The notes below the pieces were generated by a model. That model saw only the letters and a program-made list of their open reading frames with translations. It was not told where the DNA came from and made no database searches. Position numbers and translations under genes: made by a program. Shown one piece after another: positions 55,124-63,003 of a DNA stretch of 64,000 nucleotides; the first letter of the stretch is position 1; each line of letters opens with the position of its first letter. This stretch comes from Gammaproteobacteria bacterium (GTDB lineage Bacteria; Pseudomonadota; Gammaproteobacteria; Steroidobacterales; Woeseiaceae): contig JAADHU010000030.1 in the NCBI GenBank assembly GCA_013151645.1, positions 35,057-99,056 of the forward strand. The letters run 5' to 3'.

Positions 55124-56749
55124 TCAACCGGCATTGGCGCAGGCAAGCTGCGTCGTCTTTCCGGTCTGCCGGGCCTGCAGATACTCATCGTAGCTTCCCC
55201 GAAAATCGACGATTCCCTCAGTAGTCATTTCAATCACACGAGTAGCCAGCGATGCTACGAAATCCCGATCATGACTGATGAAAATCAGCGTGCCAGGGTA
55301 GTTTTCGAGCGCCAGATTTAGTGCCTCAATGGACTCCATGTCGAGGTGATTGGTTGGCTCGTCCATGACCAGTACGTTGGGTTTTTGCAAGGTCAGTTTG
55401 CCGAACATCAGGCGACGTTGTTCGCCACCCGAGACGATCTTCACCGATTTTTCGCTGTCGTCTCTGGAGAAGAGCATGCGCCCGAGTGTGGCGCGAAGCA
55501 GTTGTTCATCCGCGCCCTTCGGTTGCCACTGGGTAATCCAGTCAAACAGCGACATATCCTGTTCGAATTCCGCCGAATTGTCCTGGGCGAAGTATCCCGT
55601 TCTGGCATTCTCCGACCACTTGATTTCGCCATCATCGACGTCGAGTTGTTGCAACAGACAGCGGGCGAGGGTGCTCTTGCCGATGCCGTTCGGTCCAAGA
55701 ATTGCCACGCGAGAGCCGGCTTCGACGGTCAGGTCAAGCTTCTCGAATAACGGTCCCTCATCGAAACGTTTGCTGATTTCTGTCGCTTCCACGGCGATGC
55801 GGCGCAGTGGCTTGTCCTGTTCAAAGCGAATAAACGGACTCACCCGGCTTGACGGCTTGATGTCCTCCAGCTTGATTTTCTCGAGCTGCCGGGCGCGCGA
55901 GGTGGCCTGCCGCGCTTTCGAGGCATTGGCTGAGAAGCGGCTGACGAATGACTGCAATTCAGCCATTTTGACCTTTTTCTTTGCATTGTCCGTATGCATG
56001 CGTTCACGTGCCTGGGTCGCAGCGGTCATGTATTCATCGTAGTTTCCCGGAAAGAGCTGCAGTTTGCCGTAGTCGAGATCCGCCATGTGCGTGCATACAC
56101 TGTTCAGAAAGTGACGATCATGCGAAATGATCACCATGGTGGCCTTGCTGCCGTCGAGGAATTCCTCCAGCCAGCGAATGGTATTGATGTCGAGGTTGTT
56201 GGTCGGTTCGTCCAGGAGCAATACGTCCGGGTCAGAAAACAGCGCCTGTGCCAACAACACCCGTAATTTCCAGCCGGGCGCGATGGCGCTCATGGGCCCT
56301 TCGTGCTGCTCGACGGGGATACCGATTCCTTCCAGCAGTTCGCCGGCGCGTGATTCCGCGGAGTAGCCATCCAGCTCGGCGAATTCGACCTCAAGGTCAG
56401 CGACGAGCATGCCTTCGGCATCACTCATTGCGGCGAGCGAATAGAGTCTCTCGCGTTCCTGTTTCACCTCCCACAGCCGTTCGTAACCCATGATCACGGC
56501 ATCGAGTACGCGGTAGTCCTCATACGCGAACTGGTCCTGGGAGAGTTGGCCGACGCGAATATTCGGGTCGGTAGATACATTGCCCGCGGTCGGCTCCAGT
56601 TCTCCGGACAGGATTTTCATCAAGGTTGACTTGCCGCAGCCATTCGCGCCGATCAGGCCATAGCGGTTGCCATTGCCGAATTTCACGGAAACGTTTTCAA
56701 ACAAGGGTTTGGCGCCGAACTGAATCGACAAATTCGCTGTAGAAATCAC
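55124..56749 (-). CDS. ybiT: ABC-F family ATPase YbiT
   Basis: 541 residues from GTG 56749; the frame is open to 56920 but the extra residues do not match the family. Two ABC domains: Walker [10 protein letters not shown] and GPNGIGKST; signatures ending in SGG (here VSGGEQRR); Walker [14 protein letters not shown] and [13 protein letters not shown]. Between them is the linker with [34 protein letters not shown], the P-site tRNA interaction motif region of ABC-F proteins. The sequence follows E. coli YbiT closely. It has no membrane span and acts on ribosomes. Divergent from deaD. Confidence 0.93.
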   Translation of the reverse strand: MISTANLSIQFGAKPLFENVSVKFGNGNRYGLIGANGCGKSTLMKILSGELEPTAGNVSTDPNIRVGQLSQDQFAYEDYRVLDAVIMGYERLWEVKQERERLYSLAAMSDAEGMLVADLEVEFAELDGYSAESRAGELLEGIGIPVEQHEGPMSAIAPGWKLRVLLAQALFSDPDVLLLDEPTNNLDINTIRWLEEFLDGSKATMVIISHDRHFLNSVCTHMADLDYGKLQLFPGNYDEYMTAATQARERMHTDNAKKKVKMAELQSFVSRFSANASKARQATSRARQLEKIKLEDIKPSSRVSPFIRFEQDKPLRRIAVEATEISKRFDEGPLFEKLDLTVEAGSRVAILGPNGIGKSTLARCLLQQLDVDDGEIKWSENARTGYFAQDNSAEFEQDMSLFDWITQWQPKGADEQLLRATLGRMLFSRDDSEKSVKIVSGGEQRRLMFGKLTLQKPNVLVMDEPTNHLDMESIEALNLALENYPGTLIFISHDRDFVASLATRVIEMTTEGIVDFRGSYDEYLQARQTGKTTQLACANAG

Positions 56750-57000
56750 AAGTGAGTACCGGGTAAGAGAGATGGATCGGCAGGCTGTGCGTGCCCTTAC
56801 ATCAGGCCAGGAGACTGGACGTGTCGGGGGGCTGCAGAGCCGGGCGGCCGTTCGGGCGGGCGCATGATAACAAAAAAGGCCTCGTTGCACAGGGAGCCAT
56901 GGCGAATGTTTCGGCAACACGGCCCCGTTCGGCGAGGTATGATGCAGCGCCAGCCGGTGTGCTTTCCGGCCGGAACCTCCCCCGACTCAAGAGCCACACA
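56750..57000. other. Intergenic region between ybiT and deaD
   Basis: A 250-base divergent promoter region, GC-rich, giving deaD a long untranslated leader if its promoter lies near ybiT. Long leaders are known for E. coli deaD/csdA. No structured RNA was recognised by eye. Confidence 0.4.
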
Positions 57001-58935
57001 ATGTCTAACTCCACCGCCAGCTCCGGTACAGCCAGTTTTAGCGAGCTAAATCTCTCTCCTTCGATCACGAAAGCGCTGGATGATGTTGGCTACGAAGTAC
57101 CAACGCCCATTCAGAGCCAGGCGATCCCGCAGCTGCTGCAAGGACTGGATTTGCTGGGCCACGCACCGACCGGCACCGGTAAAACGGCCGCATTCGCACT
57201 GCCGTTGTTGTCGCGCATTGACGTAAAAAACAAGGCCGTGCAAATACTGACGTTAACCCCGACCCGGGAGCTGGCCATTCAGGTGGCCGAGGCTTTTCAG
57301 CGTTACGCATCGCATATCAAGGGATTCCATGTACTGCCGATCTACGGTGGCCAGCCTTACACGGGACAGATTCACCAATTGAAGCGCGGTGTCCATGTGG
57401 TGGTCGGTACGCCAGGCCGCTTGATGGACCATATGCGAAAGGGGACATTAAAGCTGGGTGGCTTGCAGGCGCTGGTGCTGGACGAGGCCGATGAAATGCT
57501 GCGCATGGGATTCATCGATGAGGTCGAGTGGATCCTGGAACAGACGCCGCAGGATCGGCAGATGGCCTTGTTCTCCGCGACGATGCCCAAGCAAATCGAG
57601 CGCATCGCGCGTCGCTATCTGAATGATCCGCAGGAAATTTCGATCAAGGCACGAACGGCCACCGCCGAAACCATCCGGCAGCGCTACTGGCAGGTCAGCG
57701 GCGTGCACAAGCTTGATGCACTCACGCGAATTCTGGAAGTCGAACAGTTCGATGCTATTTTGATGTTCGTTCGGACCAAAACGGCGACGACTGAACTTGC
57801 CGAGCGCCTGGAGGCCAGAGGTTATGCCGCCGCGGCGATGAACGGTGACATGGCGCAGAACCACCGCGAGCAGACAGTCGAACGATTGAAGAAAGGTTCG
57901 CTGGACATTCTTGTCGCGACCGACGTTGCAGCGCGCGGACTCGATGTCGAGCGTATCAGTCATGTGATCAATTACGACATTCCTTATGACACGGAAGCCT
58001 ATATCCATCGAATCGGTCGTACGGGTCGTGCCGGCCGAAAAGGCGACGCGATATTGTTTGTGGCACCGCGCGAACGGCGCATGCTCTACGCCATCGAAAA
58101 AGCGACGCGACAGAAAATCGAACAATTGGTGTTGCCTACCACGGAGACGGTCAACAACAAGCGTATTGCAGACTTCAAACAAAAGATTACCGACACACTG
58201 GCTGCCGGTGAGCTGGCATTCACGCAAGGCCTGGTTGAACAATATCGGCAGGAACACGATGTGCCGGCGGTAGAGATCGCCGCCGCACTGGCAAAAATGT
58301 CGATCGGTGACAAGCCTATGTTGCTGAGTGAAGATGCGAACCGGCCCGCACGGCGGCGAGACGAGGCGAAATCACGCTCGGAAAGCGGCAAACCTCCGCG
58401 CAGTCAGAAACGTCGCGACAAGCCACGACCGGAAGTGGATAAAGACAAAGAACGCTATCGCATTGAGGTGGGTCACAAACACGGCGTCAAGCCGGGCAAC
58501 ATCGTCGGTGCGATCGCCAATGAATCCGGATTGGACGGCGAGCATATCGGCCATATTGAAATCGACACCGACTTTAGCCTGGTGGATCTACCCGTCGGAA
58601 TGCCACGTGATATTTTCATGGAGCTCAAGAAGGTAAGAGTATGCGGTGAGGCGATAAAAATTTCCCACTATAAGAAAGAACAGCATAAAAAAGAGCCGCA
58701 TAAAAAGGAGCCGCATAGAAAGGAGCCGCATAGAAAGGAGCAGCCAGCGGGCAAGGGAAGGAGCAAACCGGCCGGCTCACCCGCCAGGAAAGGCAAGCCA
58801 GCCACGACATCAAAAGTCAAAGGTAGTGGCAGGTCTGGCGGAGCGGAAACGAAAAAGGCTAAGTCGAAATTATCGCTGAGCAAGAAAGACAGCAGCAAGG
58901 CGGGAAGAGATAAGGGGAAGAAGCGACGCCGCTAG
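57001..58935 (+). CDS. deaD: DEAD-box RNA helicase DeaD/CsdA
   Basis: 644 residues from ATG 57001; the frame is open from 56791 but without family similarity. Helicase motifs: Q-motif VPTPIQSQAIPQ, Walker A APTGTGKT, PTRELAIQ, TPGR, DEAD, SAT, FVRTKT, ATDVAARGLD, HRIGRTGRAGR. After the core come a dimerisation region (FKQKITDTLAAGELAF) and a DbpA-like RNA-binding domain (about 470-555: RYRIEVGHKHGVKPGNIVGAIANESGLDGEHIGHIEI). The last ~85 residues are extremely basic, with KKEPH repeats. It helps ribosome assembly and mRNA unwinding, especially in the cold. Confidence 0.95.
   Translation: MSNSTASSGTASFSELNLSPSITKALDDVGYEVPTPIQSQAIPQLLQGLDLLGHAPTGTGKTAAFALPLLSRIDVKNKAVQILTLTPTRELAIQVAEAFQRYASHIKGFHVLPIYGGQPYTGQIHQLKRGVHVVVGTPGRLMDHMRKGTLKLGGLQALVLDEADEMLRMGFIDEVEWILEQTPQDRQMALFSATMPKQIERIARRYLNDPQEISIKARTATAETIRQRYWQVSGVHKLDALTRILEVEQFDAILMFVRTKTATTELAERLEARGYAAAAMNGDMAQNHREQTVERLKKGSLDILVATDVAARGLDVERISHVINYDIPYDTEAYIHRIGRTGRAGRKGDAILFVAPRERRMLYAIEKATRQKIEQLVLPTTETVNNKRIADFKQKITDTLAAGELAFTQGLVEQYRQEHDVPAVEIAAALAKMSIGDKPMLLSEDANRPARRRDEAKSRSESGKPPRSQKRRDKPRPEVDKDKERYRIEVGHKHGVKPGNIVGAIANESGLDGEHIGHIEIDTDFSLVDLPVGMPRDIFMELKKVRVCGEAIKISHYKKEQHKKEPHKKEPHRKEPHRKEQPAGKGRSKPAGSPARKGKPATTSKVKGSGRSGGAETKKAKSKLSLSKKDSSKAGRDKGKKRRR
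58684..58743 (+). repeat. Four 15-bp tandem repeats in the deaD tail
   Basis: Four units of CAT-A(A/G)A-AA(A/G)-GAG-C(C/A)G encode H-(K/R)-K-E-(P/Q). A fifth, diverged unit (CAC TAT AAG AAA GAA CAG) precedes them. They sit in the disordered basic tail of the helicase. Confidence 0.88.
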
Positions 58936-58941
58936 CCCGGA

Positions 58942-59112
58942 CTAGTCGCGACACTCCGGGCAGTAATCCTCTTTCTTGCGGCCGTACCGTGAACTCGTAT
59001 CCCGCTGCGTCCAGCCTTTCTCGACAAGGATCTGACGCGCTTCGTAATTCTGTCGGACCGGAAGATTGATTCGCGTTCCACAACGATCACATTCGATTTG
59101 TATTCTGCTCAC
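58942..59112 (-). CDS. 56-residue zinc-ribbon protein
   Basis: A small gene starting at GTG 59112 with AAAGGAG 10 bases upstream. The product is VSRIQIECDRCGTRINL through to YCPECRD. Two C-x2-C pairs (ECDRCG at 8-13 and YCPECR near the end), about 40 residues apart, form a zinc ribbon or rubredoxin-like fold, with RQNYEARQILVEKGWTQRD between. The start region is repeated, truncated, at 63.0 kb next to a VOC gene, which shows that this gene once lay directly downstream of a VOC gene on the same strand. Function unknown. Confidence 0.7.
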   Translation of the reverse strand: MSRIQIECDRCGTRINLPVRQNYEARQILVEKGWTQRDTSSRYGRKKEDYCPECRD

Positions 59113-59181
59113 TTTGACTGAACTCCTTTCGCCGTCTTCTTCACCAGACTGCGGATGCTGGGCAGTATACCACCAGGTGCC
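59078..59181. repeat. Left copy of an imperfect ~104-bp direct repeat flanking the RHS/TA island
   Basis: This segment matches 63004-63108 at roughly four of five positions. It spans the start of the zinc-ribbon gene and, on the reverse strand, a degraded copy of the last ~25 codons of the VOC gene (with a one-base deletion), reading down to a shared GAGTTCAGTCAAAGTGAGCAGA junction. It marks one edge of the inserted or rearranged DNA. Confidence 0.8.
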
Positions 59182-59275
59182 GGAAGGAAATTTGACACGA
59201 CGGCTTGGCTGCTGATGGATAGAACGAGTTCTCCATACGTGTTGAACCAGGAAATCCCAGCTGTCCGTCTTCCAC

Positions 59276-59391
59276 CGCTACGAATACTTCCGGCGGCTTG
59301 CTATGGCGTGAAACCTACATGCCCTCTGGCGAGACAATGCTCAGGCCTGCTGGCAACGACAATGATCGTGGATTCACAGGGCACATCGCAG
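59276..59391 (+). pseudogene. RHS gene fragment, duplicated from about 60235-60345
   Basis: 116 bases encode ATNTSGGLLWRETYMPxGETML-type RHS core sequence with a few substitutions relative to the longer copy at 60.2 kb. It has no start and is cut off exactly where a GAGTTGAGGACACCC element begins. It is a broken remnant. Confidence 0.8.
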
Positions 59392-59392
59392 C

Positions 59393-59423
59393 GGGAGTTG
59401 AGGACACCCATCGATTTGTGGCT
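59393..59423 (+). repeat. GGACACCC element, copy 1 (left end only)
   Basis: GGGAGTTGAGGACACCCATCGATTTGTGGCT, given here as GGGAGTTGAGGACACCC plus ATCGATTTGTGGCT, is the left 31 bases of the ~88-bp element. It is followed directly by a second, full copy. Confidence 0.75.
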
Positions 59424-59427
59424 GAGC

Positions 59428-59517
59428 GGGAGTTGAGGACACCCATTGATCTGTGACTGCTTTCTCGTCTTTTCATGCAGAAACTGTTTCGATTTAGATG
59501 GGTGTGCTGAATTGTGT
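59428..59517 (+). repeat. GGACACCC element, copy 2
   Basis: Full-length copy of a ~88-bp element with inverted ends: left GAGTTGAGGACACCC, right GGGTGTGCTGAATTG here (GGGTGTCCTGAATTG in copy 4). The inside carries TCTCGTCTTTTCATGCAG and AAACTGTTTC. RHS sequence follows at once. Confidence 0.85.
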
Positions 59518-59640
59518 TCTATGATCTGGATGGCCGATTGTTCTCCGCAAGCGGGCCCTGGGGAAACGAGCTCTATACGTACGACGCACTCGATAATCTG
59601 CGGAAGCGTACGCTCCCGTCGCGAATCGTCAATATCGGTC
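59518..59640 (+). pseudogene. RHS gene fragment, duplicated
   Basis: The bases encode FYDLDGRLFSASGPWGNELY and TYDALDNLRKRTLPSRIVNIG, near identical to the start of the longer RHS remnant at 59.73 kb. Together with copy 2 of the repeat element it makes a ~210-bp tandem duplication. It ends where repeat copy 3 begins and has no start codon. Confidence 0.8.
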
Positions 59641-59728
59641 GGAGTTGAGGACACCCATCGATTTGTGGTGGCTTTCTCGTCTTTTCATGCAGAAACTGTT
59701 TCGATTTAGATGGGTGTGCTGAATTGTG
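59641..59728 (+). repeat. GGACACCC element, copy 3
   Basis: Full copy with the same altered right end (GGGTGTGCTGAATTG) as copy 2, showing that copies 2 and 3 arose from one by tandem duplication. Confidence 0.85.
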
Positions 59729-61005
59729 TTCTATGACCTGGATGGCCGATTGTTCTCCGCAAGCGGGCCCTGGGGAAACGAGCTCTATACGTACGACGCG
59801 CTCGATAATCTGCGGAAGCGTACGCTCCCGTCGCGAATCGTCAATATCGGTTACAGCGCTGCAAAAAATCAAGTGTCATCAGTGTCGGACACCGGCAAAC
59901 CGACGCGAGCTTTCTCGCACGATTCACGCGGGAACGTCACCAACGACGGCAGATATACGTTTACTTACGACTGGAATAATCAACCAACCTCACTATCGGG
60001 TTCCGGCGTATCCGCGTCCCACACTTATGACGGAACAAAGAAGCGCGTCAAGTCAGTAGTCGATGACTCGACGACGTACTATGTCTATTCGGCGCTGGAC
60101 GGAACAATAATCCTGAAGGACGAATCAACCGCCAACAAAGTCAGCGAGTATGCCTCGGCAGGACCGCTCGGGATACGTCTCGTGAACGGTTCTCCAACCT
60201 ATGTTCATCGAGATCATCTTGGATCCCCTGTTGCTGCTACGAATACTTCCGGCGGCTTGCTATGGCGTGAAACCTACATGCCCTTTGGCGAGACAATGCT
60301 CAGCCCTGCTGGCAACGATGATGATCGTGGGTTCACAGGGCATATCGCCGATTCAGCCACCGGGCTTGCTATATGCAGGCACGTTACTACGATCCCATCA
60401 TTGGGCGCTTTTTACAGACGGATCCGATTGGATATCGGGACCAAATAAACCAGTACGCTTATGTCGGAAATGATCCGATAAATGGGACCGACCCAACGGG
60501 GTTGTGTAAAGAAAAGGATGGGAAATGCTTCCTCACACCAGATGAGGTTGCAACAGCCATTGACAAAGTGAACCAGGCCAGCTCTTCGGAAAAGGTAGGC
60601 ACAGCGATTGATGTATTCACTTCATTGCCGGACACTGCAGCAGTGACTGGGAGTACGATTCAGGACGGATTGGCCAATGCGGGGCAAAAACTTGATGGGA
60701 CGACAAGTGAAATCATTGGAAGAATTGAGTCGATTTCGAAGTCAGGGTCGAAAGTTGAGATCTCAAGCTCACAGGTTACAGAAATTAGTGTAGGTAATGA
60801 TGGCGATACAGTGATTATCCAAGACGAAGTGTCTTTTCTGGTCGGAAGCACCGACGGTAATCCCTCGATTCGCAAGATCAAGGGTATAACTGCAGGAAAA
60901 GGTGTGAAAGTTAGCGTGAAAAAGATAACAGCGGTGGACGGTGGCATTGATGGATCTGCAAAGAAGGGATTTGTTCCGTTCCCGACGAGGCACTTCCCTC
61001 TTTAG
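59723..61005 (+). pseudogene. RHS-repeat protein C-terminal remnant with frameshift
   Basis: From 59726 the frame encodes YD-type RHS repeats (RAFSHDSRGNVTNDGRYTFTYDWNNQPTSL) and the RHS core (YVHRDHLGSPVAATNTSGGLLWRETYMPFGE). At 60368-60370 one base is missing: TGLA then switches frame to [44 protein letters not shown], the family's conserved core end. A ~165-residue tip follows to the stop at 61005, with no recognised toxin domain. The missing 5' part, the repeat insertions and the frameshift make it a non-functional gene, unless the frameshift is an assembly error. Confidence 0.82.
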
Positions 61006-61037
61006 GACGACTGAGCGATTTTGGTGGTGGAAATTCA

Positions 61038-62024
61038 TTGAAGTATTATGCAATTCTTATTGGCATCGCTCTTTGCTTGTCGGCTTGTGCTGAGATGCGA
61101 TCGTCAGTACCCCGAAAAGAATTGAATTTAGCATGTGATCTCATCACTAAAAACGCGCGCGGTGATATCGATCCTGTACCTTCGCTAGATGGCCGGTATG
61201 TTGCCTATCGCCGAATGACAGATGAAAGTCCGGTAATTGGCGAACTTCACTTGTCTCGTCTTGAACAACCTGCAAAATCAACCGCCCTGTTGAAAGCGGG
61301 GGAGTTTTATGGAGGCGCAAGTTGGTCGCCGGATAGCAATTGGATAAGCTATACCGTTTTTGAGAAAAAGAGTGCTGAATCGATGCTTGTCAAGAAGAGC
61401 ATCTACAAAATTAACATACACACACGCGAAAAGATTCGATTGGTAGATGGCTGGACGATTTCGGGCAGTGTGGGTGAGTACACAAGTTGGACCGCCAGAA
61501 ACGAAGTTGTTTTCGCAACGGCAGATGCATTCTATACGATTGATGCCGAAGGCGGTTCCCCAAAGAAGACATCTGTAAGGAACCAATCGTTACCAGAGGA
61601 ACCTCAGCATTTGGCCGCTGATTCAGTCGGTACTTTGATCGCGTTTAGTATTGATACTCGCGACTATGATGATCAATATTTACGATCTAGTTTCGGGATT
61701 TGGATTGCAAATCTTGATTCCGGCCAGCTTGTAAGACTAACTCGTGATTCGCCTGATACCTTTCCAGTTTGGCGTAATGACGATACGATATTGTTCTTGC
61801 GCGAGTTACCCGAGCGAAAAACGATATCCCTGTTCGCACTATCGCCTTCAACCGGAACTGTTGAGCCAGTCGAGCATGAAGGAATCCTGTTTTCGTTAGC
61901 ACAAGCACCGCATCAAAAGTTTGTGTATACAGCCACGGCTCCGACTTTTGATTTGTCGGGTGACGACTTAAATTTGTTTAGGGGATTTTCGATTGCAAAA
62001 TGCAGGTTATTAGAACGAAGATAA
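61038..62024 (+). CDS. Lipoprotein with TolB/WD40-like beta-propeller repeats
   Basis: 328 residues from TTG 61038. The signal peptide ends at ALCLSAC (lipobox). Propeller-like blades include DPVPSLDGRYVAYRRM, GGASWSPDSNWISYTVFE, WTARNEVVFATADAFYTIDAEGG, and FPVWRNDDTILFLRELPERKTISLFALSPSTG, the PD40/TolB type. The sequence is visibly more A/T-rich than the housekeeping genes. It follows the RHS tip by 32 bases; immunity to the RHS tip is conceivable, but such proteins are usually small and cytoplasmic. Function unknown. Confidence 0.75.
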   Translation: MKYYAILIGIALCLSACAEMRSSVPRKELNLACDLITKNARGDIDPVPSLDGRYVAYRRMTDESPVIGELHLSRLEQPAKSTALLKAGEFYGGASWSPDSNWISYTVFEKKSAESMLVKKSIYKINIHTREKIRLVDGWTISGSVGEYTSWTARNEVVFATADAFYTIDAEGGSPKKTSVRNQSLPEEPQHLAADSVGTLIAFSIDTRDYDDQYLRSSFGIWIANLDSGQLVRLTRDSPDTFPVWRNDDTILFLRELPERKTISLFALSPSTGTVEPVEHEGILFSLAQAPHQKFVYTATAPTFDLSGDDLNLFRGFSIAKCRLLERR

Positions 62025-62139
62025 GGACAGGCACAATTTGTGATCACGGCCGAACGAGCAACCATTCCCGATGAATCTGGTCGATTGCCGGCCATAGGCG
62101 TATCGGTGATTGAAACTACGATTGAAATCGTCAGGCGAG

Positions 62140-62228
62140 GGAGTTGAGGACACCCATCGATTTGTGGCTACTTTCTCGTCTTTTCATGCAGAAACTGTTT
62201 CAATCTTGAGGGGTGTCCTGAATTGTGC
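62140..62228 (+). repeat. GGACACCC element, copy 4 (cleanest copy)
   Basis: Begins GAGTTGAGGACACCCATCG and ends GGGGTGTCCTGAATTGTGC. The ends are inverted repeats over about 13-15 bases (GGACACCC against GGGTGTCC). It lies between the propeller lipoprotein and the IS21-like repeats in a 370-base gap without genes. Confidence 0.85.
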
Positions 62229-62256
62229 TAACAGCCATTCCGGAAAATTCGGAAAA

Positions 62257-62348
62257 GTGTTCACTTAAAACCAGAATCAGTGTTCACGTTCGTCCAGAAC
62301 AGGTGTTCATATTGAACCGGAATGGGTGTTCACTTTGCGTCAGAATAT
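62257..62348 (+). repeat. Four 23-bp repeats, probable solo end of an IS21-family element
   Basis: GTGTTCA(C/T) starts at 62257, 62280, 62303 and 62326, exactly 23 bases apart, each followed by six variable bases and CCAGAA/CCGGAA-like sequence. Multiple short terminal repeats are a feature of IS21-family ends. No transposase or helper gene is nearby, so this would be a leftover end. The family assignment rests on resemblance only. Confidence 0.55.
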
Positions 62349-62361
62349 GCTAGGTGACGTC

Positions 62362-62390
62362 TTGACGTTATAGCGTTATATCGCTAACAT
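62362..62390 (+). promoter_or_regulatory. Promoter and possible operator of the toxin-antitoxin pair
   Basis: TTGACG (62362-62367), 17 bases, then TAACAT (62385-62390). The spacer holds the inverted pair TAGCG...CGCTA (62371-62386), a fair site for a ribbon-helix-helix repressor. The antitoxin ATG begins 7 bases after the -10 box, so the mRNA may be leaderless. Confidence 0.6.
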
Positions 62391-62396
62391 TCCAAT

Positions 62397-62633
62397 ATGA
62401 CTGAATCCACACAAAAGCGGGCAACTGTTTATTTTGACCCCTACCTTCATAGAGCACTGCGTTTGAAAGCGGCGGAGACCGACAGCAGTGTTTCCGAGCT
62501 TGTGAATGACGCTGTTCGGGAAGCTTTGGCAGAGGATGCCGATGATCTGGCCGCATTCGAAGATCGTAGTAAAGAACCTGAGCTGATATTTGAAGATGTC
62601 GTAAAAGATTTGAAACGACGTGGAAAAATATAA
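62397..62633 (+). CDS. Ribbon-helix-helix antitoxin
   Basis: 78 residues. An N-terminal ribbon-helix-helix (RATVYFDPYLHRALRLKAAETDSSVSELVNDAVREAL, about 8-45) binds DNA, and the acidic C-terminal arm (DRSKEPELIFEDVVKDLKRRGKI) should cover the toxin. The gene overlaps the toxin by 14 bases. No Shine-Dalgarno precedes the ATG, in keeping with a leaderless message. It should repress its own promoter. Confidence 0.88.
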   Translation: MTESTQKRATVYFDPYLHRALRLKAAETDSSVSELVNDAVREALAEDADDLAAFEDRSKEPELIFEDVVKDLKRRGKI

Positions 62634-62886
62634 GCTCAGGATAAAAACATCAGCGGCAAAAGAACTGGAAGCTATTTCTCGCAAGGCTGACCGGCAACGA
62701 ATCGTCGCTCGGATTAAGGCGTTAGCGGACAACCCGAGACCTGCCGGGTGCAAGAAACTATCTGGCTCTGAGCGTTATCGAATTCGCCAGGGTCCCTATC
62801 GTATAGTCTATGCCATTGAAGAACAGCAGCTGATTGTCTATGTCGTCAAAATTGGTGATCGAAAGAGTGTTTACCGAGCCCTGTAA
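62620..62886 (+). CDS. RelE/ParE-family toxin
   Basis: 88 residues from GTG 62620. The fold signature is clear: KYKLRIKTSAAKELEAISRKADRQRIVARIKALADNPRPAGCKKLSGSERYRIRQGPYRIVYAIEEQQLIVYVVKIGDRKSVYR. RelE-type active residues are present (Lys/Arg in the centre, Arg in YRIRQGPYRIVY, Tyr near the C-terminus), so ribosome-dependent mRNA cleavage is more likely than gyrase poisoning. It overlaps the antitoxin, as usual for type II systems. Confidence 0.9.
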   Translation: MEKYKLRIKTSAAKELEAISRKADRQRIVARIKALADNPRPAGCKKLSGSERYRIRQGPYRIVYAIEEQQLIVYVVKIGDRKSVYRAL

Positions 62887-62911
62887 CCAGGCGATGCGAG
62901 GCGTTATGAGT

Positions 62912-62997
62912 GGGAATTGAGGATACCCATCGAATTGTGGCTACTGTCTCGTCTTTTCACGCAGAAACTGTTTCAATCTTGATGGCTGTCCTGAATC
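62912..62997 (+). repeat. GGACACCC element, copy 5 (diverged)
   Basis: GGGAATTGAGGATACCCATCG at the left, with the inside TCTCGTCTTTTCACGCAG, and GATGGCTGTCCTGAAT at the right. It differs from copy 4 at several positions, so it is older. It ends within about 6 bases of the right-hand direct repeat. Confidence 0.8.
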
Positions 62998-63003
62998 GGG
63001 TCA

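Noticed and set aside
57448..58257. Reverse-strand frame of 269 codons in deaD
   Set aside because: Antisense of conserved helicase motifs; no independent evidence.
59155..59709. Short forward frames (93 and 87 codons) across repeats and RHS fragments
   Set aside because: They read the RHS code and the repeat elements in the wrong frame.
61038..62024. Calling the propeller lipoprotein an RHS immunity protein
   Set aside because: Size, lipid anchor and fold do not fit known immunity proteins; position alone is not enough.
62257..62348. Regular repeats considered as a CRISPR array
   Set aside because: The period is only 23 bases, the variable part is about 6 bases, and no cas genes are near.
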